From Sphingomonas albertensis (GTDB taxonomy: Bacteria; Pseudomonadota; Alphaproteobacteria; Sphingomonadales; Sphingomonadaceae), in NCBI RefSeq assembly GCF_014358075.1, contig NZ_JACONT010000015.1:1-64000 (forward strand): DNA of 64,000 nucleotides, given 5' to 3'. Shown piece after piece: positions 1 to 7,194 of the stretch. The notes under the pieces were generated by a model. It was not told the origin of the DNA. It saw only the letters and a list, made by a program, of their open reading frames with translations, and did not search any database. Position 1 is the stretch's first letter. Every line of letters begins with the position of its first letter. Both the position numbers and the translations under genes were made by a program.

Positions 1-91
1 GAGAGGGTTGGGGTGAGGGGTAGTTCCGGGCGGTAGCGCTCGTGGCGCCCCTCACCCCGGCCCTCTCCCCGACGGGGAGAGGGAGCGGTGG
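1..91. repeat. Dispersed palindromic repeat, family B (copy 1, cut by window edge)
   Basis: G-rich left half (gagagggttggggtgagggg) and C-rich right half (cccctcaccccggccctctc) are complementary, so the segment can fold into a long hairpin. It sits directly after the stop of the metH module and continues the pattern of related copies at 1158-1277 and 7019-7137. The left end may be missing. No coding potential is apparent. Confidence 0.7.
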
Positions 92-92
92 C

Positions 93-1151
93 CTAAGCCG
101 CCATCGTGAACGGTTCGAGGCCGGCGAGCTTGGTGCGCACTTCAGGCCGCGCCACCGCGCGCGGCTCGAGCCCGCGCACCCCATCGGCCATCGCCTTGAT
201 GTGCGCCGGCGTCGACCCGCAGCAGCCGCCGAGCACGTTGACCTGCTTGGCCACCGCCCACTCGCCGACCAGCCCCGCCGTCGTCTCCGGCTGCTCGTCA
301 TACTCGCCGAGTTCGTTGGGAAGCCCCGCGTTCGGATAGATCATGATCAGCGTATCCGCGATCGCCGATAGCGTCTTCACATGCGGCCTCAGCTGCTCCG
401 CACCAAACGAGCAGTTCAGCCCGATTGTGATCGGCTTGGCATGCCGCACCGCGTGCCAGAACGCCTCGACCGTGTGCCCCGAGAGGTTACGCCCGCTGAG
501 ATCGGTCAGCGTCATCGACATCATGATCGGCACGTCGCGCCCGAGATCCTCGCCCGCCTCGATCGCCGCCATGATGCCTGCCTTGGCGTTGAGCGTATCG
601 AACACCGTCTCGATCAGGATGAAGTCGACGCCGACCCCCTCGCCGCCTTCGAGCAGCGCATCGATCTGCTCGCGGTACACGCCCTTGAGGTAATCGAAGT
701 CGATCTCGCGATAGCCGGGATCGTTGACGTCGGGAGACAGCGACAGCGTCTTGTTGGTCGGCCCGATCGCGCCGGCGACGAACCGCGGACGGCCGTCCTT
801 CGCTTCGTATTCGGTCGCGAGTGCACGTGCGATCCGCGCGGATTCAACGTTGATCTCGCGGACCAGATGCTCTGCGCCGTAGTCTGCTTGGCTGATCACG
901 TTTGCGCTGAACGTGTTGGTCGAGACGATGTCCGACCCGGCCTCCAGATATTCGCGCGTAATCGTCTCGGGGACTTCCGGCTTGGTGATAGCCAGGATGT
1001 CGTTGTTGCCCTTCTGGTCGTGGCTCAGGCCAAGAGTGCCCGCATAGGCCGCCTCGTCGAGCTTCCAGTTCTGGATCTCGGTCCCGAACGCGCCGTCGGT
1101 GATCAGGATGCGCTTGGCGGCTTCCGCGTTGAATCGTTCACGTGGTGTCAT
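93..1151 (-). CDS. metH: Methionine synthase, homocysteine-methyltransferase module (split MetH, N-terminal part)
   Basis: 352 residues. This is the Zn-dependent homocysteine S-methyltransferase domain that in the classic 1200-residue MetH forms the N-terminus; it transfers a methyl group to homocysteine. The expected zinc ligands are visible: Cys247 in GLNCSFG and Cys310-Cys311 in GGCCGS. The ATG at 1151 was chosen because homology-like sequence begins there; the reading frame stays open to 1514, but that extension runs through repeat B2. The protein ends after this domain, so the folate-, cobalamin- and activation domains must be encoded separately, probably beyond the left edge of the window. 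Split metH is known in alphaproteobacteria. It lies downstream of metF in a leftward operon headed by a SahR-type regulator, consistent with control by S-adenosylhomocysteine. Confidence 0.93.
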   Translation of the reverse strand: MTPRERFNAEAAKRILITDGAFGTEIQNWKLDEAAYAGTLGLSHDQKGNNDILAITKPEVPETITREYLEAGSDIVSTNTFSANVISQADYGAEHLVREINVESARIARALATEYEAKDGRPRFVAGAIGPTNKTLSLSPDVNDPGYREIDFDYLKGVYREQIDALLEGGEGVGVDFILIETVFDTLNAKAGIMAAIEAGEDLGRDVPIMMSMTLTDLSGRNLSGHTVEAFWHAVRHAKPITIGLNCSFGAEQLRPHVKTLSAIADTLIMIYPNAGLPNELGEYDEQPETTAGLVGEWAVAKQVNVLGGCCGSTPAHIKAMADGVRGLEPRAVARPEVRTKLAGLEPFTMAA

Positions 1152-1157
1152 CGTATT

Positions 1158-1277
1158 CACTCCCCCCTCCCGCAAGCGGGAGGGGTCGGGGGTGGGCGCC
1201 CGATATCCTCGGGCGGTATCGTCGGAGGTGAGCGCGAGCCCACCCCCAGCCCCTCCCGCATGCGGGAGGGGAGCAGA
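1158..1277. repeat. Dispersed palindromic repeat, family B (copy 2)
   Basis: About 120 bp between metF and metH. Each end holds its own short hairpin (ctcccgcaagcgggag near the left, ctcccgcatgcgggag near the right) and the two halves (gggggtgggc / gcccaccccc) also pair with each other. The element forms nearly the whole intergenic gap of the operon and could influence mRNA processing or stability there. Confidence 0.8.
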
Positions 1278-1279
1278 AA

Positions 1280-2236
1280 TCAGGCCGCGGCGACCTTTGT
1301 CGCAGGTTTCGCGCGCACACCGAGCATGTGGCAGATCGCGTACGCCAGCTCCGCGCGGTTGAGCGTGTAGAAGTGGAAATCCTTCACGCCACCAGCATAC
1401 AACCGCCGGCACATCTCGGCCGCGATCGTCGCCGCAACGAGCTGCCGCGCCGAGGGATGATCGTCGAGCCCCTCGAACAACCGGTCCATCCACGCCGGGA
1501 TCTCGGCCCCGCACAGTCCCGCGAACTTCCGCGTCTGCGCGACGTTCGACACCGGCAGGATACCCGGCAGGATCTGCGCGGTAATCCCTGCCGCCGCGAC
1601 CCGGTCGCGAAACCGGAAATACGCTTCGGGCGAGAAGAAGAACTGCGTGATCGCGCGGCTCGCACCGGCATCGATCTTGCGCTTGAGGTTGTCGATGTCA
1701 GCGTCGTGACCGCCCGATTCCGGATGGCACTCGGGATACGCCGCGACCGAGATCTCGAACGGGTGCAGTTTCCGCAAGCCAGCGACTAGGGCCGCCGCGT
1801 TCTCATACCCGCCCGGATGCGCCTGATAGGGCTGACCCAAGGTTGGCATGTCGCCGCGCAACGCGACGATATGGCGTACACCCGCAGCCCAATATTCTTC
1901 CGCGACCTGGTCGATCTCGGCCTTGGTCGCCTCGACGCAAGTCAGATGCGCGGCGGCGTTCATCGACGTCTCGCGCTGGATCCGCGCCACTGTCGCGTGC
2001 GTGCGCTCGCGCGTGGACCCGCCAGCGCCGTACGTCACCGACACGAAGTCCGGGCCGAGCGGCTCCAGCGTGCGGATCGCCTCCCAGAGCTGCGTCTCCA
2101 TCTTCTCGCTTTTGGGGGGGAAGAATTCGAAGCTGATGCCCACATCACCCGCAAGATCCGCGAAGAGCGGTTCTTCGAGCGCGCGGCGCGCTTCGGTCGG
2201 GTTGGGGGCCAATTGGGAAATCGAAGAATTCGTCAT
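1280..2236 (-). CDS. metF: Methylenetetrahydrofolate reductase
   Basis: 318 residues, normal for bacterial MetF. It reduces 5,10-methylene-THF to 5-methyl-THF with FAD, supplying the methyl group used by methionine synthase. Recognisable blocks are ISFEFFPPKS near the N-terminus, VTYGAGGS, ALRGDMP and TQFFFSPEAYFRF. The ATG at 2236 overlaps the stop of the upstream regulator by four bases (ATGA), implying translational coupling. The next gene is the homocysteine methyltransferase module, so substrate supply and consumption are encoded together. No unusual residues were noticed. Confidence 0.96.
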   Translation of the reverse strand: MTNSSISQLAPNPTEARRALEEPLFADLAGDVGISFEFFPPKSEKMETQLWEAIRTLEPLGPDFVSVTYGAGGSTRERTHATVARIQRETSMNAAAHLTCVEATKAEIDQVAEEYWAAGVRHIVALRGDMPTLGQPYQAHPGGYENAAALVAGLRKLHPFEISVAAYPECHPESGGHDADIDNLKRKIDAGASRAITQFFFSPEAYFRFRDRVAAAGITAQILPGILPVSNVAQTRKFAGLCGAEIPAWMDRLFEGLDDHPSARQLVAATIAAEMCRRLYAGGVKDFHFYTLNRAELAYAICHMLGVRAKPATKVAAA

Positions 2237-3186
2237 GCCGCCTTCACCTCACGCAAGCTCGCGCCGATCTTTCGGCCGAGCCATAATTTCACCGTCAACT
2301 CGCCGCCCTCAAGCGTTTCCACGCGCGCGGTCTGCAAGCCCGCCGCCTCGAACCACGCCGCCATCTGCTCGTCCGCGAACCCGAGCCGCGTATGCGCATC
2401 GCGCACCCGCAATTCCTCACGGTCGTGGCTGGCAAAGTCTGCGATCAGCAACCGCCCACGCGGTGCGAGCACGCGTGCCGCCTCGCTCACCGCAGCGCCG
2501 GGCTGCTGCGCGAAATGGAGCACATGATGCAGGATCGCGACGTCCGCCGCCGCATCCGCCATCGGCAGCGCGTACAGGTCTGCCTGACGCAACTCCGCGT
2601 GCGTCATGTCGTGCAGCTTGGCGCGTGCGAGCCGCAGCATCTCCGAACTGCGATCGATCCCGAGCGCGACCGAGGCCCGCCCGCCGAACAGTTCGAGCAT
2701 CCGCCCGGTGCCGGTACCGATGTCGATCAGCGTCCCGATCGGCGCGTCGCCCAGTACCGCGGCCATCGCCGTCTCGACCTCACTATCGGCGACATGCAGC
2801 GACCGGATCGCGTCCCATTCGTCGGCATGCCCCTCGAACCACGCCGCCGCCGAGGCCGCCCGGTCCGCGCGCACCGCCGCGAGCCGCGCCGCATCCGCGA
2901 CCGCCCAGTGATCCGGCTCGGTCTTCGCCCACGCATCGAGCGCCCCGGCGACCGGCTCGACTACGTCGGGCGCGCCCAGCGCGACGAACACCCAGCTTCC
3001 CTCCTTGCGACGTTCGGCCAGCCCGGCGTCGCACAAGATTTTTACGTGCCGCGACACCCGCGGCTGGCTCTGACCAAGCACCTGCGCGAGTTCGCCGACC
3101 GACAGCTCCATCCGCCGCAACAGCGCAAGGATCCGCAACCGCGTCGCGTCCGCCAAAGCACGGAAGATTTCGAGCGCCATCGTCAT
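2233..3186 (-). CDS. sahR: ArsR-type repressor fused to a SAM-methyltransferase-like sensor domain (SahR-like)
   Basis: 317 residues in two parts. Residues 1-95 form a winged helix of the ArsR class (FRALADATRLRILALL, then the recognition region GQSQPRVSRHVKIL). Residues about 125-290 look like a class I methyltransferase with motif I LIDIGTGTGRM. The described SahR family has this architecture: the methyltransferase fold binds S-adenosylhomocysteine, releases DNA, and derepresses SAM-cycle genes. The context fits exactly, as the gene heads an operon with metF and metH. A perfect palindrome lies eight bases ahead of the ATG, suggesting autoregulation. A second in-frame ATG at 3180 is an alternative start. 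An enzymatic methyltransferase role cannot be excluded from sequence alone. Confidence 0.88.
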   Translation of the reverse strand: MTMALEIFRALADATRLRILALLRRMELSVGELAQVLGQSQPRVSRHVKILCDAGLAERRKEGSWVFVALGAPDVVEPVAGALDAWAKTEPDHWAVADAARLAAVRADRAASAAAWFEGHADEWDAIRSLHVADSEVETAMAAVLGDAPIGTLIDIGTGTGRMLELFGGRASVALGIDRSSEMLRLARAKLHDMTHAELRQADLYALPMADAAADVAILHHVLHFAQQPGAAVSEAARVLAPRGRLLIADFASHDREELRVRDAHTRLGFADEQMAAWFEAAGLQTARVETLEGGELTVKLWLGRKIGASLREVKAA

Positions 3187-3193
3187 GACAGTT

Positions 3194-3222
3194 CATATAA
3201 AGATTTCTTTATATGAGGTCAA
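3194..3222 (-). promoter_or_regulatory. Promoter of the sahR-metF-metH operon with overlapping SahR-like operator
   Basis: A perfect inverted repeat CATATAAAGA-TT-TCTTTATATG occupies 3194-3215. On the minus strand a -35-like TTGACC (3222-3217) is followed, after exactly 17 bases, by TATATG (3199-3194), which is also the left arm of the palindrome. Repressor bound to the palindrome would therefore cover the -10 and spacer. Transcription would start about seven bases further on, essentially at the sahR ATG (3186), so the message may be leaderless; no Shine-Dalgarno sequence fits between. Promoter and operator assignments are inferred; the palindrome is directly visible. Confidence 0.75.
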
Positions 3223-3379
3223 CGCAGGTGTGAGCGTCTTCGACTTCCGCCATAAGTCTCTGCGACTTATCGCATCGCGCACGATCGTGACGGATCGGAA
3301 ACGCTTTATCCGCGTTCGATTGCGCTATGGGCCTGGCATTCGCTGGTCCACAAGACGATATCCACGGGAGTGCATACGC

Positions 3380-3751
3380 ATGAAGAAGTTACTGATCCCC
3401 GCCCTGGCGCTCACCGCCGGTCTCGCAGCCTGCAGCAACAATGCGCAGGACCAGACGGCCCAGGCCGCCAACGCGATCGCCGCAGACGCGAGCGCGACCA
3501 CCGAGAACGCCGTCGACGACGTCAGCGCCGCCAGCGATCGTGCATTGGGTTCGGCCGAGCGCTCGCTCGATAACGCCGGTGCGAAGCTCGACAACGCCAC
3601 CGACAATCTCGACGTCAACGCCGACCGCGCCGGTGACCGGATCGAAGCCGGCGCAGACCGCGCAGGCGCCTCGATCGCCAACGGTGCCGACCGCGCCGCC
3701 GACGCCACCGGCAACGCGCTGACCCGCGCCGGCAACGCGATCAAGGACTAA
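3380..3751 (+). CDS. Small alanine-rich lipoprotein with repeated heptad/11-mer-like segments
   Basis: 123 residues. The N-terminus MKKLLIPALALTAGLAACS is a lipoprotein signal with lipobox LAAC (cleavage before Cys18), so the protein is expected on an envelope membrane. The rest is rich in Ala, Asp and Asn and repeats short units such as DNAGAKLDNATDNL and ADRAGDRIEAGADRAG, which should form amphipathic or coiled-coil helices. The start at 3380 rather than an earlier in-frame codon is chosen because the signal peptide begins there. No enzyme motif is visible. It resembles the second small lipoprotein at 22292-22558 in design. Function unknown. Confidence 0.8.
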   Translation: MKKLLIPALALTAGLAACSNNAQDQTAQAANAIAADASATTENAVDDVSAASDRALGSAERSLDNAGAKLDNATDNLDVNADRAGDRIEAGADRAGASIANGADRAADATGNALTRAGNAIKD

Positions 3752-3777
3752 GCCGTGCCAAGGCGCCCCCACCTCCC

Positions 3778-3860
3778 CGTCATCCCAGCGGACGCTGGGA
3801 TCTCCCGGTTCGGGTCACGACGACCTACACGGAAAGATACCAGCTTTCGCTGGCATGCCG
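3778..3860. repeat. Dispersed inverted repeat, family C (CCGTCATCCCAGC type)
   Basis: The left part contains the hairpin atcccagcggacgctgggat and the right part ataccagctttcgctggcat. Such elements are common between genes in sphingomonads (background knowledge). Here the element lies within an open frame that starts at 3755 and continues into the next lipoprotein, so translation from 3755 would read through repeat DNA. Confidence 0.65.
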
Positions 3861-3865
3861 GTGTG

Positions 3866-4084
3866 ATGGTGGGGGCCCTGTTTGCTGTTTCCACGCTCGC
3901 GGCCTGCTCGCCGGCCAGCGAACCCGGCGCCGTTACCGCCGACGAAGCGCACCAGTTGAACGAAGCCGCCGCGATGCTCGATGCGAACAGCGTCGACCTG
4001 AACGCGGTCGCTGCCGCTCCTGGCGATACAGAACTACCCTCGAATCCCGAACTACCCTCGAATCAAAGCGATCAGACTCGATGA
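3866..4084 (+). CDS. Small putative lipoprotein
   Basis: 72 residues from the ATG at 3866: MVGALFAVSTLAACSPAS is a short signal with lipobox LAAC. An in-frame GTG lies just upstream (3863), and the frame is open from 3755, but that extension is encoded by a repeat element and would place the hydrophobic signal internally, so it was not used. The mature part is acidic and low in complexity and contains a tandem duplication (ELPSNPELPSN). Its stop overlaps the start of the aldo/keto reductase by ATGA, which suggests coupled translation. Whether it is a functional gene or a leader for the reductase is uncertain. Confidence 0.55.
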   Translation: MVGALFAVSTLAACSPASEPGAVTADEAHQLNEAAAMLDANSVDLNAVAAAPGDTELPSNPELPSNQSDQTR

Positions 4085-5028
4085 CCCTTCGCCGCCTCGG
4101 CTCGACCGATTTGAAGATCGCCCCCCTGGTCCTCGGCGGCAACGTGTTCGGCTGGACCGCCGACCGCGCCGCCAGCTTCGCCGTACTCGACGCGTTCGTC
4201 GCGGGTGGCGGTACGATGATCGACACCGCCGACGTCTATTCGGCGTGGGTCGATGGCCACAAGGGCGGCGAGTCCGAGGCGATGATCGGCGACTGGCTGA
4301 AGGCCAGCGGCAAGCGCGACGAAGTGCTGATCGCGACCAAGGTCGGCATGCTCCCCGGCGAGGGCGGCGAGAAGCTCGCCCCCGCACGCATCGCGGCTGC
4401 CGCCGAAGCCTCGCTCAAGCGTCTCGGCACCGATCGCATCGACCTCTATTACGCGCATCAGGATGACGAGGACGTACCGCAGGACGCCGTTCTCGAAGGG
4501 TTCGGCAAGCTCGTCGATGCGGGTAAAGTCCGCGTCATCGGCGCGTCCAACTTCCATGCCGCACGCCTGAAATCCGCCGTCGATGCTGCCAAGGCCGACG
4601 ACCTGCCGCGCTACCATGTCCTCCAGCCCGAATATAACCTCGTCAGCCGCACCAAGTTCGAGGGCGAATTGCAGGATTACTGCGTCACCGAGAACATCGG
4701 CGTGTTGCCCTATTATGGCCTCGCCTCAGGGTTCCTGACCGGCAAGTACCGCACCAAGGACGATCTCGGGCAGAGCGTCCGCGGGGGTCGGATGGGCGAA
4801 CTGCTCGAAGGCAAGGGCAAGGCCGTTCTCGACGCGATGGACTCGGTGGTCGAGGCTACCGGCGCGACGCATGCGCAGGTGGCGCTCGCTTGGTTGATCG
4901 CGCAGCCGGGCGTGACCGCGCCGATCGCCAGCGCCACCAGCGTGAAGCAGATCGAGGATTTGCTGCCGGCGATGACGCTGGAATTGTCGAAGGATCAGCT
5001 CGACGCGTTGACGGACGCAGGCGCCTAA
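4081..5028 (+). CDS. Aldo/keto reductase
   Basis: 315 residues, a standard length for the NADPH-dependent aldo/keto reductase superfamily, (beta/alpha)8 barrel, cytosolic. The catalytic tetrad can be placed: Asp48 and Tyr53 in IDTADVYS, Lys87 in ATKVGM and His126 in YYAHQDDED. The pattern is closest to the YajO/YghZ-like group of bacterial AKRs; the substrate cannot be read from sequence. The ATG overlaps the stop of the upstream small lipoprotein ORF. No co-factor or pathway genes flank it. Confidence 0.92.
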   Translation: MTLRRLGSTDLKIAPLVLGGNVFGWTADRAASFAVLDAFVAGGGTMIDTADVYSAWVDGHKGGESEAMIGDWLKASGKRDEVLIATKVGMLPGEGGEKLAPARIAAAAEASLKRLGTDRIDLYYAHQDDEDVPQDAVLEGFGKLVDAGKVRVIGASNFHAARLKSAVDAAKADDLPRYHVLQPEYNLVSRTKFEGELQDYCVTENIGVLPYYGLASGFLTGKYRTKDDLGQSVRGGRMGELLEGKGKAVLDAMDSVVEATGATHAQVALAWLIAQPGVTAPIASATSVKQIEDLLPAMTLELSKDQLDALTDAGA

Positions 5029-5034
5029 GCCTTA

Positions 5035-5158
5035 ATCCTCCCCCGCCAGGGGGAGGTGTCTGGCACTTGCCAGACGGAGGGGGAGGAAAAGGTAACCCCT
5101 GTTCCGTATCCTCCCCCTCCGTCACCTTCGGTGCCACCTCCCCCTTACGGGGGAGGAT
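5035..5158. repeat. Dispersed palindromic repeat, family A (copy 1)
   Basis: 124 bp bounded by ATCCTCCCCC and GGGGGAGGAT. Inside are further nested complementary blocks (ccagacggagggggagga and tcctccccctccgtc), so the whole element can fold into a long double hairpin. It fills the gap between the convergent aldo/keto reductase and XRE regulator genes. Related copies: 11411-11533, 13695-13817, 46422-46538 and 53647-53768. Confidence 0.88.
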
Positions 5159-5181
5159 CGGTTTTTGGGGTCGACCTGTCT

Positions 5182-6564
5182 CTAATCACCCGCGAACGTT
5201 AGCGCCGAGGTTCGGCGCTCCCGCTCGTTAATCAGCAGTGCGCGGCCCGCCGGTGCGATCGAGCGTTGTGGGCAGTCGTTGCGGAAGCAGGCGCGGCAAC
5301 CCAGGCCGATCGGCATGGCCCTTCCCGCCAGATCGAAACCGCTCGCTGCCGCCAGCACGCCGGCCTGCGACGCCGCCACGCCCAGGCCGATCGCGAACTC
5401 GGCATGGACTGCGCCGAAGCGACTGCCCTGCGGCGTCACCGTCCGCGCCATCGTCAGCCAGCGCGCGCCGTCCTCCAGTTCCACGAGTTGGACCATCAGG
5501 CTGCCAGGCCGGTCGAATGCGTGATGCAGCCGCCATAGCGGACAGCGCCCGTCAGCCTCGACCAGCGCCGCGCCGCTTGCGCCGGGATAGCGCTTCGACG
5601 CCTGCCCCGCGCGATCGATCCGAATCATGAAGAACGGGAGCCCGCGCGCGCCAACCCGCTGCAACGTCGTCAAGCGGTGCGCGACCTGTTCGAAGCCTGC
5701 GCCGAACCGGCGTTGCAGCAACTCGATGTCGTACCCGGTCGTCTCGCACCCCCGCAGGAACCGGGCGTACGGCATCATCAGCGCGGCGGCGAAATAGCCG
5801 AGCAGGTGGCGGCGATAGAGCCGTTCCGCCGCGCGATCGGTAAAGCCTGCGCCCTTCGCCAGCGCATCGATCTCCGCCTTCGCCTCGATCTGGCCGAGTT
5901 GAAAGGCGACCGCGAACGTCCGTGACGCGGGGTCGAGCATCTCGCTCAGCTGCAACTGGCGCGCGTGGAGGTCGAGCCGGCGCAGCATGTCCGGCAGCAC
6001 GTCGGCCGGCAGCACGCGGATCGTCAGGCCGTGTTTCGCGCGCAGCCGCTCGGCGATCGCGCCGTACAAGTCGCCCGCACCGAGCCGCAACTCGTCCGCC
6101 AGTGCCTCGGCTGCCGCGTCGAGATCGGCGAAGTGATTGCGCCATCGCTCGATCTCGCGGCGCACGAGCGTCACCGGATCGTCGCCCGCCTCGACCACCT
6201 CTCCCCCACCGATCCGGTCGAACACGCGCGCAAACGCCGCTGCACCACCGGGCGCGCTGGCGAGCCATTCCTCGACCTCGTTGCGGTCGATCTCAAGGTC
6301 GGCGAACATCGGGTCCGCCAGCCGCCGCCGGATCGCCTCCGCGCCGCCGCCGGGCTCGGCCGCGGTGAGCGAGCGCGGATCGAAGTCGAAGCTCTCCGCC
6401 AGCTTGATCAACAGCGTCGCCGACACCGGGCGCTGGTTGCGCTCGACGAGATTCAGATAGCTCGGGCTGATCGCCAGCATGTCGGCCATCGCCGCCTGCG
6501 TCAGCCCAGCGCCACGCCGCAGACGACGGATCGCATGCCCTGCCAGCAATTTCCGTTCCGCCAT
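5182..6564 (-). CDS. XRE-family regulator with IrrE-like and C-terminal Cys-motif domains (short-chain acyl-CoA regulator type)
   Basis: 460 residues. Residues 1-65 are a lambda-repressor-like HTH (LRRGAGLTQAAMADML..SPSYLNLVERNQRP). The middle resembles the IrrE/M78 region but without a clear HExxH. The C-terminus carries CRACFRNDCPQR, the conserved Cys motif of the regulators that include RamB, PrpC-operon regulators and PccR/ScfR, which sense short-chain acyl-CoAs. The ATG at 6564 begins the HTH; the frame is open far upstream but that part lacks regulator-like sequence. It is divergent from a 54-residue ORF. Target genes are not evident nearby; no glyoxylate or propionyl-CoA genes lie in the window. 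Confidence 0.87.
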   Translation of the reverse strand: MAERKLLAGHAIRRLRRGAGLTQAAMADMLAISPSYLNLVERNQRPVSATLLIKLAESFDFDPRSLTAAEPGGGAEAIRRRLADPMFADLEIDRNEVEEWLASAPGGAAAFARVFDRIGGGEVVEAGDDPVTLVRREIERWRNHFADLDAAAEALADELRLGAGDLYGAIAERLRAKHGLTIRVLPADVLPDMLRRLDLHARQLQLSEMLDPASRTFAVAFQLGQIEAKAEIDALAKGAGFTDRAAERLYRRHLLGYFAAALMMPYARFLRGCETTGYDIELLQRRFGAGFEQVAHRLTTLQRVGARGLPFFMIRIDRAGQASKRYPGASGAALVEADGRCPLWRLHHAFDRPGSLMVQLVELEDGARWLTMARTVTPQGSRFGAVHAEFAIGLGVAASQAGVLAAASGFDLAGRAMPIGLGCRACFRNDCPQRSIAPAGRALLINERERRTSALTFAGD

Positions 6565-6584
6565 CGCAAATCCTCCTGTCACGA

Positions 6585-6722
6585 TCTTTACAGAGCGACA
6601 GCCGAGATACAAGGACGGCGGACACCGCGACGCTGGCGTAACGCGGTCGTGCCTTCCAACACGACGGTCTTGTTCGCTATTGAATGTGCATCGCCTCTCT
6701 CGACACCCAGCCGATGTAAAGA
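6585..6722. promoter_or_regulatory. Divergent promoter region with an 8-bp inverted pair TCTTTACA / TGTAAAGA
   Basis: Between the XRE regulator and the 54-residue ORF, TCTTTACA at 6585-6592 and its exact complement TGTAAAGA at 6715-6722 flank the region, one close to each gene start. They could be paired operator half-sites or two separate sites for the adjacent regulator. The length is short enough for chance, so this is tentative. Confidence 0.35.
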
Positions 6723-6756
6723 GAGAGACAAGACTAGCCATCGAAGGAGGCAAGCC

Positions 6757-6921
6757 ATGCAGACCACCACCGAACAACCCCGCGCCCGCGCCGTCTTCTC
6801 GACCAACGATTTCGCGCTGATGAAGGAAGTGCTCGGCGAGATGATCAGCAAGACCTCGATCGACGACGCGCGGCTGATGCGGATGAGTGCGCTGTACCAC
6901 CGCCTCGGCCGGCTCGGCTGA
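6757..6921 (+). CDS. Small conserved-looking protein of unknown function (54 aa)
   Basis: 54 residues (MQTTTEQPRARAVFSTND.. to ..ALYHRLGRLG). A strong Shine-Dalgarno, AAGGAGG at 6744-6750, sits six bases ahead of the ATG, which is the main support for translation. The protein is soluble, with one predicted helix-rich segment around residues 20-50 and no Cys or membrane segment. It is transcribed divergently from the acyl-CoA-type regulator, so it may be its target or a small partner. I do not recognise the family. Confidence 0.68.
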   Translation: MQTTTEQPRARAVFSTNDFALMKEVLGEMISKTSIDDARLMRMSALYHRLGRLG

Positions 6922-7018
6922 CACGATTTTCGCAGTTTCCTGGGGAGGAAAGGATCTCGCCGGTGGTTCGTCCACCGGCGGGTATTCCTGTTTTTGGGAG
7001 GAACAGGATCCGGACTTT

Positions 7019-7137
7019 GCCCCCCTTCCTGGCAGGGAGGGGTTGGGGGTGGGTTGGCCCGTTTGTGTCGTGCCGGTTCGATTAATGCGGAAACCGACCC
7101 ACCCCCGGCCCCTCCCTTCCAGAGAGGGGGGAAGGGA
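7019..7137. repeat. Dispersed palindromic repeat, family B (copy 3)
   Basis: About 119 bp. ccccttcctggcagggaggggttgg style hairpin at the left, a matching cccggcccctcccttccag block at the right; the G-rich and C-rich halves pair. It occupies most of the gap between the 54-residue ORF and the cation efflux gene. Confidence 0.75.
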
Positions 7138-7194
7138 GACTTGCGTCGGAATTCCGCCCCTTTCCAACTGCATCCCCTCGTGTAGGACGGCGGG

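Noticed and set aside
3187..3379. SAM or SAH riboswitch ahead of the met operon
   Set aside because: The operon start is immediately preceded by the palindrome and promoter, leaving no leader for an aptamer.
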